Of a stretch of 51,315 bases of DNA, positions 1 through 7,645 are shown piece by piece. Under the pieces are notes generated by a model that had not been told where the DNA came from, searched no databases, and saw only the letters and a program-made list of their open reading frames with translations. Source of the DNA: Eubacterium ramulus ATCC 29099. GTDB lineage: Bacteria; Bacillota; Clostridia; Lachnospirales; Lachnospiraceae. Location: contig NZ_KI271096.1 in the NCBI RefSeq assembly GCF_000469345.1, positions 39,539 to 90,853 of the forward strand, given 5' to 3'. Both the position numbers and the translations under genes were made by a program. Position 1 is the stretch's first letter. Each line of letters begins with the position of its first letter.

Positions 1-35
1 AAGTAGCAAAAGCGGATTGCGAATGTCCGCTTGAA
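1..35 (+). repeat. Repeat A, copy 1 (3' part)
   Basis: This is the terminal hairpin of the repeat A family, cut by the window edge. AAGCGGA (10-16) pairs with TCCGCTT (26-32) around the loop TTGCGAATG. The upstream GTAGCAAAAG matches copy 4 (13951-13996) better than the full copy at 1137-1297. It lies just upstream of the aldo/keto reductase gene. Confidence 0.75.
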
Positions 36-112
36 ATATAAATAGAAAATGTACCGGAGTAGTGGTAAAATATTTCAGATAGAGAAAAAGTTAGTAAAAG
101 GAGGTAAGTATC

Positions 113-1114
113 ATGTATCAGGCAAAAGAGACAAGATATGACAAAATGGTATACAACCGTTGTGGAAACAGCGGCTTAAAACTGCCGGAAGTTTCCCTTG
201 GATTCTGGCACAATTTCGGAGATACCGGAGTATATGAAAATATGCGGCAGATGGTATTTACTGCTTTTGACAATGGTATCACACATTTTGATCTGGCCAA
301 TAATTACGGACCGGAGTATGGAAGTGCGGAAGCAAATCTCGGAAAACTGCTGAAGGAAAATTTCGCGTCTTACCGGGATGAGCTGATCATCAGTACAAAA
401 GCCGGTTATGATATGTGGAAAGGTCCTTACGGCGACTGGGGCAGCCGCAAATATCTGCTGGCAAGTCTGGATCAGAGTCTGGAGAGACTGGGACTGGAGT
501 ATGTGGATATTTTTTACCATCACCGGATGGATCCGAATACTCCGTTAGAGGAGACTATGGGAGCACTGGATCAGGCGGTAAAAAGCGGAAAAGCGTTGTA
601 TGCCGGAATTTCCAATTATGACGGTGAGACGATGAAACGCGCAGCAGCGATTATGAGAGAACTGCATTGCCCGTTTGTCATTAACCAGAATCGTTATTCT
701 ATTTTTGACCGTACCATTGAGCAGAACGGATTAAAACAGGCGGCACAGGAAGAGGGCAAGGGAATCATTGCATTCAGTCCATTGGCACAGGGGATGCTGA
801 CCGACCGTTATCTGAATGGGATTCCTGCTGACAGCCGTGTCAATACAGATGGCCGGTTCCTGAAAAAAGAGCAGTTGACAGACAGTAAGATCCATCAGAT
901 CCAGGCGTTGAATGAGATCGCAAAACAGCGTGGCGAGAGCCTGGCACAGATGGCTCTGAAATGGGTATTAAAGGATGATGTAGTCACCAGTGTACTGATC
1001 GGGGCATCCAGACCGCAGCAGATCCTGGATAATATCAAAGTGATAGAAAGTGCCGGATTTACAGAGGAAGAACTTAGATTGATTGATGAGGTTTCAGTGG
1101 AAAAGAAGGCTTAA
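113..1114 (+). CDS. Aldo/keto reductase, YghZ-like
   Basis: Cytoplasmic NADPH-dependent aldo/keto reductase of 333 residues. It most resembles the YghZ / potassium-channel beta-subunit branch, whose E. coli member reduces L-glyceraldehyde 3-phosphate. Visible motifs are the N-terminal LGFWHNFGD, the tetrad Asp and Tyr in FDLANNYGPEYG, the Lys in STKAGYDMW, the His in YHHRMD, and the late cofactor loop SVLIGASRPQQI. The start is supported by AAAGGAGG about 9 bases upstream. The gene stands alone: repeat A follows within 25 bases. The physiological substrate cannot be told from sequence. Confidence 0.9.
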   Translation: MYQAKETRYDKMVYNRCGNSGLKLPEVSLGFWHNFGDTGVYENMRQMVFTAFDNGITHFDLANNYGPEYGSAEANLGKLLKENFASYRDELIISTKAGYDMWKGPYGDWGSRKYLLASLDQSLERLGLEYVDIFYHHRMDPNTPLEETMGALDQAVKSGKALYAGISNYDGETMKRAAAIMRELHCPFVINQNRYSIFDRTIEQNGLKQAAQEEGKGIIAFSPLAQGMLTDRYLNGIPADSRVNTDGRFLKKEQLTDSKIHQIQALNEIAKQRGESLAQMALKWVLKDDVVTSVLIGASRPQQILDNIKVIESAGFTEEELRLIDEVSVEKKA

Positions 1115-1136
1115 TCTGTCTGATGCAGCAAGAAAA

Positions 1137-1297
1137 TGAACGCAGAATAAGCATTCCCCCGCTTCAAGTGCGTAGAGCACTAAGCGGTGGGTAAGGGGGA
1201 TGCTTATGTCAGTGGGAGTTAAAAGCTCCCACTGACAGGTCGCAAAGCGACTGCGTTCATGAGCAAGTAGCGAAAGCGGATTGCGAATGTCCGCTTT
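1137..1297 (+). repeat. Repeat A, full-length modular hairpin element
   Basis: TGAACGCAG (1137-1145) pairs perfectly with CTGCGTTCA (1251-1259), closing a multi-branch structure. Inside are an ATAAGCAT...ATGCTTAT arm (1147-1160 with 1195-1207, one bulge) that carries a smaller GCTT/AGTGC stem, a perfect 11-bp hairpin GTCAGTGGGAG/CTCCCACTGAC (1208-1236), and GTCGC-AAA-GCGAC (1239-1251). A terminal hairpin AAAGCGGA/TCCGCTTT (1273-1297) follows. The first 28 bases are identical to the last 28 bases of the window. No coding potential is evident. Confidence 0.85.
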
Positions 1298-1395
1298 ACT
1301 CGTATTCCGGGGAAATATCATTCAGATCGAATGCATGTGGAAATAGTGCGAGGATATTCTTGAAGTGTTAGAAGGGAGTATATAGATAGAGATAG

Positions 1396-2403
1396 ATGTG
1401 GATAATACTTATCGTTGTGGCAGCAGTTGTTATTTTGCTGTGGATGGTAATTGGATATGTGGGATTCCGGACGGCTATCTGCCGTGGACATGAGTTGAAT
1501 ATTACAGACCGGGAGGCATTGAAAGGCACATCCTGGGATCAGTATTATGAGGAAATCCAGGAGGGAATCGAATGGATCAACCGGCAGGAGGCAGAAGATA
1601 TTTTTATCCGGTCTGAGGATGGCTTCAAGCTGCATGGCCGTCTGATGGATCAGCCAGGAGCAAAAGGAACGGTACTGATGTTTCATGGATACCGCACCCA
1701 TCCGGAGGTGGATTTTTCCGCCTCTTCCCATGTGTATTATGAATGTGGTAATCGGATCGTACATATTGATCAGCGTGCCGCAGGCGAAAGCGAAGGAAAG
1801 TACATCGGATTCGGGGTACTGGAGAGCAGAGACTGCTGTCTGTGGGCGCAGTATATTGCAAAACGGTTTGGACCGGATCAGAAAATCATTCTGGCCGGGC
1901 TGTCCATGGGAGCATCTACGGTGCTGATGGCCACTGCACACCATGAAAAGAAGCTGATTCCAATCAGTATTTCCACAGAAAAAACGATGGAAGTGTGTAT
2001 GGAACTTCCGGAAAATGTGACGGGAATCGTGGCGGACAGTGCGTTTTCATCGCCTTATGATATTATAAAAAAGAGAATCAACACAATGTTTCATTGCAAG
2101 GGGAATCTGATTACGGTATCAATCGGGATCTGGAGTCGTTTTTATGCACACTATGGGCTGAAAACATTGTCTGTGCCGGAAGTAATGAAAGAAAATACGA
2201 TTCCGGTACTGTTGGTGCACGGAACGGCAGACAGTAATGTACCGGTGGAAATGACGATTCAGGCTGCCAAAAACTGCATCGCACCGAAAAAACTGCTTTT
2301 GGTGAAAGGCGCAGAGCATGGCACCGGTTATTTGGTAGATAATGCAGGCTATGTGCAGGCATTACAAGAGTTTTGTTGTGTAAGCAGTGCAGAGAGACAC
2401 TAA
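1396..2403 (+). CDS. Alpha/beta hydrolase, membrane-anchored
   Basis: Serine hydrolase of the alpha/beta fold, 335 residues. An N-terminal hydrophobic helix (about residues 2-23) should anchor it in the membrane. The likely catalytic triad is Ser170 (in GLSMGA), Asp279 (GTADSNVP) and His308 (GAEHGTGY), with the oxyanion HG in FHGYRTHPE. It resembles the YqkD/BAAT-like hydrolases of Firmicutes. The substrate is unknown. GAAGGGAG lies about 17 bases before the ATG. It converges on proC, with a palindrome in the gap. Confidence 0.85.
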   Translation: MWIILIVVAAVVILLWMVIGYVGFRTAICRGHELNITDREALKGTSWDQYYEEIQEGIEWINRQEAEDIFIRSEDGFKLHGRLMDQPGAKGTVLMFHGYRTHPEVDFSASSHVYYECGNRIVHIDQRAAGESEGKYIGFGVLESRDCCLWAQYIAKRFGPDQKIILAGLSMGASTVLMATAHHEKKLIPISISTEKTMEVCMELPENVTGIVADSAFSSPYDIIKKRINTMFHCKGNLITVSIGIWSRFYAHYGLKTLSVPEVMKENTIPVLLVHGTADSNVPVEMTIQAAKNCIAPKKLLLVKGAEHGTGYLVDNAGYVQALQEFCCVSSAERH

Positions 2404-2431
2404 AATCTGTAAATTTAACAGAGTAAATTTA

Positions 2432-2494
2432 GAACTTCTGCAATTTTCTCTCAAGGAGCTATTTCTAGCGACTGAGATAAAATTGCAGAAGTTC
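2432..2494. terminator. Long palindrome between convergent genes
   Basis: GAACTTCTGCAATTTT on the left is the reverse complement of AAAATTGCAGAAGTTC on the right, and CTCA pairs with TGAG further in. The stem is about 20 bp. The loop contains a small GCTA-TTTC-TAGC stem. Lying between the 3' ends of the hydrolase and proC genes, it could stop transcription from both sides, though there is no strong T tract. Confidence 0.6.
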
Positions 2495-2524
2495 GTATTA
2501 TAAAATTTAATCTAAAACGGAAAA

Positions 2525-3334
2525 TCAAGAATTCATATCTCGTGATTTCTGCACGCATGCTCTTTGTGCTTCAATGACAGCATTGCGCAGGCCCGCTTTT
2601 TCCAATGTTGCGACAGCTTCGATGGTAGTGCCGCCCGGAGAGCATACAGCATCTTTCAGTTCGCCCGGATGCTTTCCTGTCTCAAGTACCATTTTGGCGG
2701 AACCAAGTACGGCCTGGGCAGCAAATTTATATGCCTGCGCACGCGGCATGCCATCTGCCACAGCGGCATCGGCCATTGCTTCAATAAACATGTATACATA
2801 TGCAGGAGAAGATCCGCTGACACCGATAACGGTATCTATCATAGATTCGCTGACCACCTCGGATTTACCAAAACTGTTGAAAATAGCCTGTACTTCAGCT
2901 AGGTCTTCATCGGTAACGGCATCGTTACAGCATATAGCACTCATGGCTGCACCAACCATAGCGGGAGTATTTGGCATGACACGCACTAATTTGATGGAAG
3001 TTTCAAATATTTCTTCTATGCGTTCGATCGTCTGTCCGGCAGCAATTGATACGATGATCGCATTTTCTTTCACTGCATGTCGGATTTCAGGAATTACTTT
3101 GTGAAACATATTTGGTTTTATGGCCAAAAAAAGAATGTCTGCTTTTTGAGCAGCGGCTTTGTTGTCTGTAGTAGCTTCAATGTGTAAAGTTTCTTTCAGA
3201 CGAATAACAGAAGATTCGTGTGCGGCAGTTGCACAGATATGGTCACTGTCTGACAGTCCGGAAGAGAGGATCCCGCTGATGATGGCAGTAGCCATATTTC
3301 CACCGCCAATGAAACTGATCATTTTTTTGTTCAT
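2525..3334 (-). CDS. proC: Pyrroline-5-carboxylate reductase
   Basis: ProC catalyses the last step of proline synthesis, NAD(P)H reduction of pyrroline-5-carboxylate. The 269-residue product has the N-terminal dinucleotide fold (FIGGGNMATAI), the central VRVMPNTPAMVG, and the family signature GVSGSSPAYVYMFIEAMADA followed by the dimerisation helices. The ATG at 3334 is preferred over an in-frame TTG nine bases upstream because AAGGAA lies at good spacing before it. The gap upstream to crt is 311 bases and carries an inverted pair of repeat B. Confidence 0.95.
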   Translation of the reverse strand: MNKKMISFIGGGNMATAIISGILSSGLSDSDHICATAAHESSVIRLKETLHIEATTDNKAAAQKADILFLAIKPNMFHKVIPEIRHAVKENAIIVSIAAGQTIERIEEIFETSIKLVRVMPNTPAMVGAAMSAICCNDAVTDEDLAEVQAIFNSFGKSEVVSESMIDTVIGVSGSSPAYVYMFIEAMADAAVADGMPRAQAYKFAAQAVLGSAKMVLETGKHPGELKDAVCSPGGTTIEAVATLEKAGLRNAVIEAQRACVQKSRDMNS

Positions 3335-3360
3335 GTTTTTCAATTCCTTTCAATAATAGT

Positions 3361-3424
3361 AAGTTCAAGACGAACGCACGTGAGACTTGGTGCGTGATTC
3401 TGGTCAGCGAAAGCTGACATATTC
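3361..3424 (-). repeat. Repeat B, copy 1
   Basis: Reverse-strand copy of the repeat B family. Read on the minus strand it begins with the hairpin GTCAGC-TTTC-GCTGAC, continues with an ACGCAC...GTGCGT stem, and ends in TCTTGAACTT. It forms an inverted pair with 3571-3609: about 40 bases per arm with three mismatches. Confidence 0.75.
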
Positions 3425-3570
3425 TTTTCAGAATCACCGCACATCCTCAGCACTTCGTGCAAACGATGCATACTTTCTTGTTTTTTTATGAAAGAAGGAG
3501 TGCCAGAAATACATACTTGTATTTGGTGGCACCCCTATCATGGTTGATTTATTTCAGTCTGAGTTGAGTA
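3425..3570. other. Gene-free spacer between inverted B repeats
   Basis: No coding gene is seen here. A strong hairpin lies at about 3501-3534, where GTGCCAGAAATAC pairs with GTATTTGGTGGCAC. The stretch separates crt and proC, both on the minus strand. Confidence 0.5.
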
Positions 3571-3609
3571 GAATCACGCACTAGGTCTCACGTGCGTTCG
3601 ACTTGAACT
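3571..3609 (+). repeat. Repeat B, copy 2 (partial)
   Basis: Contains the ACGCAC...GTGCGT half and the GACTTGAACT end of repeat B, without the GTCAGC hairpin. It is bracketed by its own near-perfect inverted repeat, TTTCAGTCTGAGTT and AACTCAGTCTGAAA (one mismatch), at about 3552-3565 and 3606-3619. Confidence 0.65.
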
Positions 3610-3645
3610 CAGTCTGAAAAGATTCGGAAACGATTCCGGTTTTAT

Positions 3646-4425
3646 TTAGAAATCTGTGAAGTTTTTCTCTTTACGTTTCTCAAGGAAAGCAGTCATTCCT
3701 TCTGTTTTGTCATGTGTAGAGCATGTCATACCGAAGAGGTTTGCTTCGTACTCAACCGCATTCTTGATATCCATGTCATAACCATTGTTGATAGCAGCTT
3801 TTGCAATTGCAACCGCATAGCTTGCGTTACGTGCAATCTTACCGGCTAATTTTTTAGCAGTAGCCATAAGCTCTTCCTGCGGAACAACTTTGTTTACAAG
3901 ACCGATTCTGTAAGCCTCGGCAGCATCAATGTTCTGGCATGCAAAGATCATTTCTTTTGCACGTCCCATACCAACCAGGCGGGCAAGTCTCTGTGTACCA
4001 CCGAATCCCGGGATAATTCCAAGACCGCATTCCGGCTGTCCGAATAATGCATTTTCAGAAGCAATACGGATATCACAAGCCATGGAAATCTCGCATCCAC
4101 CGCCTAATGCAAAACCGTTTACAGCTGCGATTGTAACCTGACGCATGTTCTGTAATTTGAAGAATGGTTCGGAAGCTCTCATACCGAAAGCACGTCCTTC
4201 TGCTGCGGAGAAGTTTACCATCTCAGAGATGTCTGCACCTGCAACAAATGATTTTTCGCCGGCACCGGTAAGGATTACGACTTTGATGTCATCTCTTCCT
4301 TCAATCTCAGTAAGAACTTCGTTTAACTCTGTCAGTGTCTCACTGTTCAGGGCATTTAATGCCTTTGGTCTGTTGATAGTAAGTACGGCGATTGGGCCTT
4401 CTACTTCTAAAAGTAAATTATTCAT
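3646..4425 (-). CDS. crt: Enoyl-CoA hydratase / crotonase
   Basis: Short-chain enoyl-CoA hydratase of 259 residues. It probably hydrates crotonyl-CoA to 3-hydroxybutyryl-CoA or runs the reverse reaction. Both catalytic glutamates of the family are present: Glu112 (GGGCEISMACD) and Glu132 (GQPECGLGIIPGFGG). The oxyanion-hole region VAGADISEM is also intact. The ATG at 4425 is chosen because AGGAGG lies 8 bases upstream; the open frame runs 17 codons further without a ribosome site. No thiolase or dehydrogenase genes are adjacent, so a butyrate role is inference. Confidence 0.92.
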   Translation of the reverse strand: MNNLLLEVEGPIAVLTINRPKALNALNSETLTELNEVLTEIEGRDDIKVVILTGAGEKSFVAGADISEMVNFSAAEGRAFGMRASEPFFKLQNMRQVTIAAVNGFALGGGCEISMACDIRIASENALFGQPECGLGIIPGFGGTQRLARLVGMGRAKEMIFACQNIDAAEAYRIGLVNKVVPQEELMATAKKLAGKIARNASYAVAIAKAAINNGYDMDIKNAVEYEANLFGMTCSTHDKTEGMTAFLEKRKEKNFTDF

Positions 4426-4556
4426 TTCAAATACCTCCTGTTTTGGTAAATGTACGGTCATAATCTCTTTAAACAAGTTTAGAATTCTTCATTTAAAAGG
4501 GGTGGAACGTACATGTAATTTATGTATCCTGAGAATACAATTTACTCAACAAATTG

Positions 4557-4562
4557 ATTATA
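4557..4562 (-). promoter_or_regulatory. Possible crt -10 element
   Basis: A perfect TATAAT on the minus strand lies about 130 bases upstream of crt. No good -35 is visible (TTTTCT at 17-bp spacing). The rest of the 4426-4655 gap holds only short AT-rich dyads. Confidence 0.35.
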
Positions 4563-4655
4563 CACCATATTTGTTAAAAAGAAAACAATAAAACGAACAT
4601 TTCCCAGTAGAAAAAGTATAAAATATCTGTTAAAGTGCTAAATGATATGAGAGTG

Positions 4656-4714
4656 GGTCGCAAAGCGACTGCGTTCATGAGCAAGCAGCGAAAACGGATT
4701 GCGAATGTCCGTTT
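4656..4714 (+). repeat. Repeat A, copy 3 (3' half)
   Basis: Begins at the GTCGC-AAA-GCGAC hairpin, continues through CTGCGTTCATGAGCAAG and ends with the terminal hairpin. That hairpin is AAACGGA...TCCGTTT instead of AAGCGGA...TCCGCTT, so a G-C pair has become A-T on both sides. This is a compensatory change that keeps the stem. Confidence 0.8.
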
Positions 4715-4716
4715 GA

Positions 4717-4774
4717 TTATGTCAGCTTTCGCTGACCAGAATTACGCCCCAAGTCTCACGTGTGTTTGACTTGA
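4717..4774 (+). repeat. Repeat B, copy 3
   Basis: Follows repeat A copy 3 directly. It has the GTCAGC-TTTC-GCTGAC hairpin, then ACGCCC...GTGTGT (a weakened second stem) and the GACTTGAA end. It lies upstream of mutY. Confidence 0.75.
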
Positions 4775-4844
4775 ATGGCGGGATAGATAATTCATTACGG
4801 GCTGTAAGGAATAGGAAGCACATATAATAGGAGATAAGATAGAA

Positions 4845-5933
4845 ATGCTGGAAAAATTTCAATTGGAACAGATTGTAAAGCCTTTGCTGGCATGGTTTGA
4901 AAAAAATGCACGGACACTGCCCTGGAGGAGTATAAGTACACCTTATCGTGTCTGGGTGTCGGAGATCATGCTGCAGCAGACCCGTGTGGAGGCAGTGAAA
5001 CCATATTTTGAACGGTTTATGCATGCACTTCCGGATGTGAAAAGTCTGGCAGAATGTGAGGAAGAACGGCTGTTAAAACTGTGGGAAGGGCTTGGTTATT
5101 ATAACCGGGTGCGTAACATGCAGATCGCGGCACAGACGGTGATGGAGCAGTATGATGGAAAACTGCCGGCGGATTATGAAAAACTGCTGGAGCTGAAAGG
5201 AATCGGACACTATACAGCGGGCGCAATTGCATCTATTGCATACGGGATTCCGGTGCCTGCGGTGGATGGAAATGTATTGCGGATCCTGATGCGTGTATCT
5301 GCGGACAACTCTGATATTATGAAGCAGTCAGTAAAAACGAGGGTAGAGCAGGCACTGCAGCAGGTGATTCCACAGGACTGTGCCGGGAGTTTTAACCAGG
5401 CACTGATGGAACTTGGAGCCATTGTCTGTGTGCCAAACGGAGAGCCTTTGTGTGACCAGTGCCCCTGGTATTCTTTCTGTGAAACGAGAAAACGGGGACT
5501 CTGGCAGGAACTTCCGGTAAAAAAGAAGGCAAAGGGCAGAAGAATCGAGGAACGCACGGTGCTGGTGATCCGTGACGGAGAGCGAGTGGTTTTGAAAAGA
5601 CGTCCGAAAAAGGGATTGCTGGCAGGTCTGTATGAGTTTCCAAATGAGCCGGGAACGCTGACAGAGGATGAAGCATTGCGGGTGGTGCAGGATATGCATC
5701 TACATCCCATGCGGATCCAGCGTCTTGAAGAAGCAAAACATATTTTTTCCCACGTGGAATGGCATATGCAGGGGTACATGGTAGAAGTGGATTCTCTGAC
5801 CAGAGAGGAAGCAGGACTGTTGTTTGTAGAGGCGGCACATTCGGAGGAAGCGTATCCGATCCCGGCGGCATTTGCGGCTTATACGAAATATATGAACATC
5901 CGGCTGGGAAATGAAAGATTTAAAGAAAAATAA
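4845..5933 (+). CDS. mutY: A/G-specific adenine DNA glycosylase
   Basis: MutY removes adenine mispaired with 8-oxoguanine in base excision repair. The 362-residue protein has the endonuclease III fold with the catalytic Glu in SEIMLQQTRV, the helix-hairpin-helix LKGIGHYTAGAIA and the catalytic Asp in PAVDGNVLRI. A [4Fe-4S] ligand set follows, spaced C-x7-C-x2-C-x5-C, near residues 190-210. The C-terminal third is the NUDIX-like 8-oxoG recognition domain (VVLKRRPKKGLLAGLYEFP). GGAGATAAG lies about 8 bases before the ATG. Confidence 0.95.
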   Translation: MLEKFQLEQIVKPLLAWFEKNARTLPWRSISTPYRVWVSEIMLQQTRVEAVKPYFERFMHALPDVKSLAECEEERLLKLWEGLGYYNRVRNMQIAAQTVMEQYDGKLPADYEKLLELKGIGHYTAGAIASIAYGIPVPAVDGNVLRILMRVSADNSDIMKQSVKTRVEQALQQVIPQDCAGSFNQALMELGAIVCVPNGEPLCDQCPWYSFCETRKRGLWQELPVKKKAKGRRIEERTVLVIRDGERVVLKRRPKKGLLAGLYEFPNEPGTLTEDEALRVVQDMHLHPMRIQRLEEAKHIFSHVEWHMQGYMVEVDSLTREEAGLLFVEAAHSEEAYPIPAAFAAYTKYMNIRLGNERFKEK

Positions 5934-6045
5934 TGAGTCAGTTCTACAGATAAAATAGTGGAACCTTACTGAACCTGGAGTTCGAGAAGCAGCGTTCTCT
6001 GCGGGAACTGAAAAGAGGAGCCGATGCGGTTGGCATCGGCTATAC
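5934..6045 (+). other. Hairpin-rich intergenic RNA region
   Basis: Downstream of mutY are several nested short dyads, including GAGAA...TTCTC and GTTC/GAAC pairs. A clear hairpin AGCCGATGC-GGTTG-GCATCGGCT follows at 6019-6041. There is no T tract. It could be the end of the mutY transcript or a leader for the small frame at 6046. Confidence 0.4.
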
Positions 6046-6129
6046 ATGAAAAAGATTTATGAAAAGAAATTGCTAATTGCTATGTTGGCTGGTGTAAGTT
6101 CTTTATTTATCTTACACTTAGAAGTATAG
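6046..6129 (+). CDS. Possible 27-residue membrane microprotein
   Basis: A short frame encodes a basic N-terminus (MKKIYEKK) followed by about 17 hydrophobic residues (LLIAMLAGVSSLFILHL) and stops at TAG. It could be a single-pass membrane peptide. GAGGAG at 6015-6020 is a good ribosome site, but the hairpin 6019-6041 lies between it and the ATG, so initiation would need that hairpin to form and bridge the gap. No family is recognised. The frame may be chance. Confidence 0.3.
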   Translation: MKKIYEKKLLIAMLAGVSSLFILHLEV

Positions 6130-6303
6130 AGATAAATTGTGTCTTTCGTATGTGGAGAGTATGTTATTTTTGCAAATAAAATGTGAACAAACTATGAATA
6201 CAAAAGAAGTAAGAAAAAATTCAGAAAAAACAGGTTAATTTTTTCAAAACTGTGATGTATACTAAAAGGAAACAAGGAATACGAAAAAGGGGAAAGAGAT
6301 CGT
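6130..6303 (+). other. AT-rich leader of the glycosyltransferase gene
   Basis: No gene is seen. The stretch is A-rich. TATACT at about 6256-6261 is a candidate -10, but the -35 at 17 bp (TTAATT) is poor. A GGGGAAAGAG ribosome site precedes the next gene. Confidence 0.3.
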
Positions 6304-7320
6304 ATGAAGTTATTAACATTTACCGTGCCCTGTTACAATTCACAGGATTATATGCGCCGATGTGTAGATTCGTTGCTGATCGGTGGAGAAGATGTGGAAA
6401 TTATTATCGTAGACGATGGTTCTTCCGATGATACAGGTGCGATTGCAGATGCATATGCGGAAAAATACCCATCCATTGTTCGTGCCATTCATCAGGAGAA
6501 CGGCGGCCATGGTGCCGGATTGAATGCAGGACTGAATCATGCTACCGGATTGTATTTTAAGGTTGTAGACAGCGATGACTGGGTAGATGAAGCAAGTTAT
6601 CGCCAGATTTTGGATGCATTGCATAATCTTTGTTCTGCAGGATGTATGCTGGATATGATGATCAGTAATTTTGTATATGAAAAAGAAGGGGCAAAGCACA
6701 AGTCTGCGACCCGTTACCATAATATCCTTCCGCAGGGACAGTTGTTCGGCTGGGAAGAGACAAGGAATTTTAAAATCGGAAAATATATTCTGATGCATTC
6801 TGTTATTTATCGGACACAGCTGTTGCGCGACTGTCATCTGGTACTGCCAAAGCATACCTTTTACGTGGACAATCTTTTTGTATATGTGCCACTTCCATAT
6901 GTAAAAACGATGTACTATCTGGATGTTGATTTTTACCGTTATTATATCGGTCGGGAAGATCAGTCCGTCAATGAAAAGAATATGATCAAAAACATTGATC
7001 AGCAGATCAAAGTGAACAAGATCATGGTGGATGCCTATGATTTGTGGAAGATAGCAGACCGCCATCTGCGGCATTATATGATGAACTATCTGGAAATCAT
7101 TACCGTGATATCTACTGTGATGCTGCTGAAATCCGGTACGGAGGAGAATCTGGAGAAAAAAAGAGAACTCTGGACTTATATCAAGAACCGGGATATCCGG
7201 CTGTTCCATAAACTGCGGAACCGCATTATGGGACAGACATTGAATCTTCCCGGAAAAGGCGGAAGAAAATTGTCGCTGACGATTTACAAAATCTCCCAGA
7301 AAGTGATCGGGTTTAATTAA
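6304..7320 (+). CDS. Glycosyltransferase family 2
   Basis: Cytoplasmic GT-A fold glycosyltransferase of 338 residues, which would transfer a sugar from a nucleotide donor. The N-terminal domain shows LTFTVPCYNSQDYMRRCVDSLL, the nucleotide-binding IIVDDGSSDDTG, GGHGAGLNAGLNHATG and the metal-binding DSDDW. The C-terminal half is unlike processive cellulose/chitin synthases and has no transmembrane segments. Donor and acceptor cannot be predicted. It is isolated from other cell-wall genes and converges on pncB. Confidence 0.88.
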   Translation: MKLLTFTVPCYNSQDYMRRCVDSLLIGGEDVEIIIVDDGSSDDTGAIADAYAEKYPSIVRAIHQENGGHGAGLNAGLNHATGLYFKVVDSDDWVDEASYRQILDALHNLCSAGCMLDMMISNFVYEKEGAKHKSATRYHNILPQGQLFGWEETRNFKIGKYILMHSVIYRTQLLRDCHLVLPKHTFYVDNLFVYVPLPYVKTMYYLDVDFYRYYIGREDQSVNEKNMIKNIDQQIKVNKIMVDAYDLWKIADRHLRHYMMNYLEIITVISTVMLLKSGTEENLEKKRELWTYIKNRDIRLFHKLRNRIMGQTLNLPGKGGRKLSLTIYKISQKVIGFN

Positions 7321-7340
7321 ATTTTCTTTTTATTTATAAA

Positions 7341-7534
7341 GAACAAACTGAAACTATTCCAACAAGGACATGAAAAATTTTCTGTGTCAGCTGCATCGCT
7401 TATCTCTGACCGCTCCCGCGAACTCACCCGCAAAACCAGCGGGTTCAGACACACTCACGCGGTCGGGCTAGATGCAGCAGTCACGACGAAAATTTTACAA
7501 CGATCCTTTTGTTGGAATAGTTTCAGTTTTGTTC
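7341..7534. repeat. 193-bp palindromic element
   Basis: Imperfect inverted repeat: left arm 7341-7397, right arm 7471-7534, alignable end to end with small indels. The outermost parts read GAACAAACTGAAACTATTCC and, inverted, GAACAAAACTGAAACTATTC. The 73-base centre has nested stems GACCGC/GCGGTC (7408-7413 with 7459-7464) and ACCCGC/GCGGGT (7426-7431 with 7439-7444). No open frame is convincing. It could fold as one giant hairpin or be a non-coding mobile element remnant. Confidence 0.75.
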
Positions 7535-7645
7535 TATTTACACAATGAATAAACGGAAAAAGTATTCTGTACAGTTCATCTCTGATTAAGTTGATGTGGT
7601 ATAAAGTGCAGTGGTGTGAATTGGCTGATTCATAAGGTAAATATA

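Noticed and set aside
1094-1321. Minus-strand frame across repeat A, with a similar peptide recurring at 18543-18758
   Set aside because: The recurrence is due to the DNA repeat itself; there is no start signal and the reading frame differs in other copies.
6340-7209. A 289-codon minus-strand frame under the glycosyltransferase gene
   Set aside because: No start signals and no family motifs, while the + strand frame carries all GT2 motifs.
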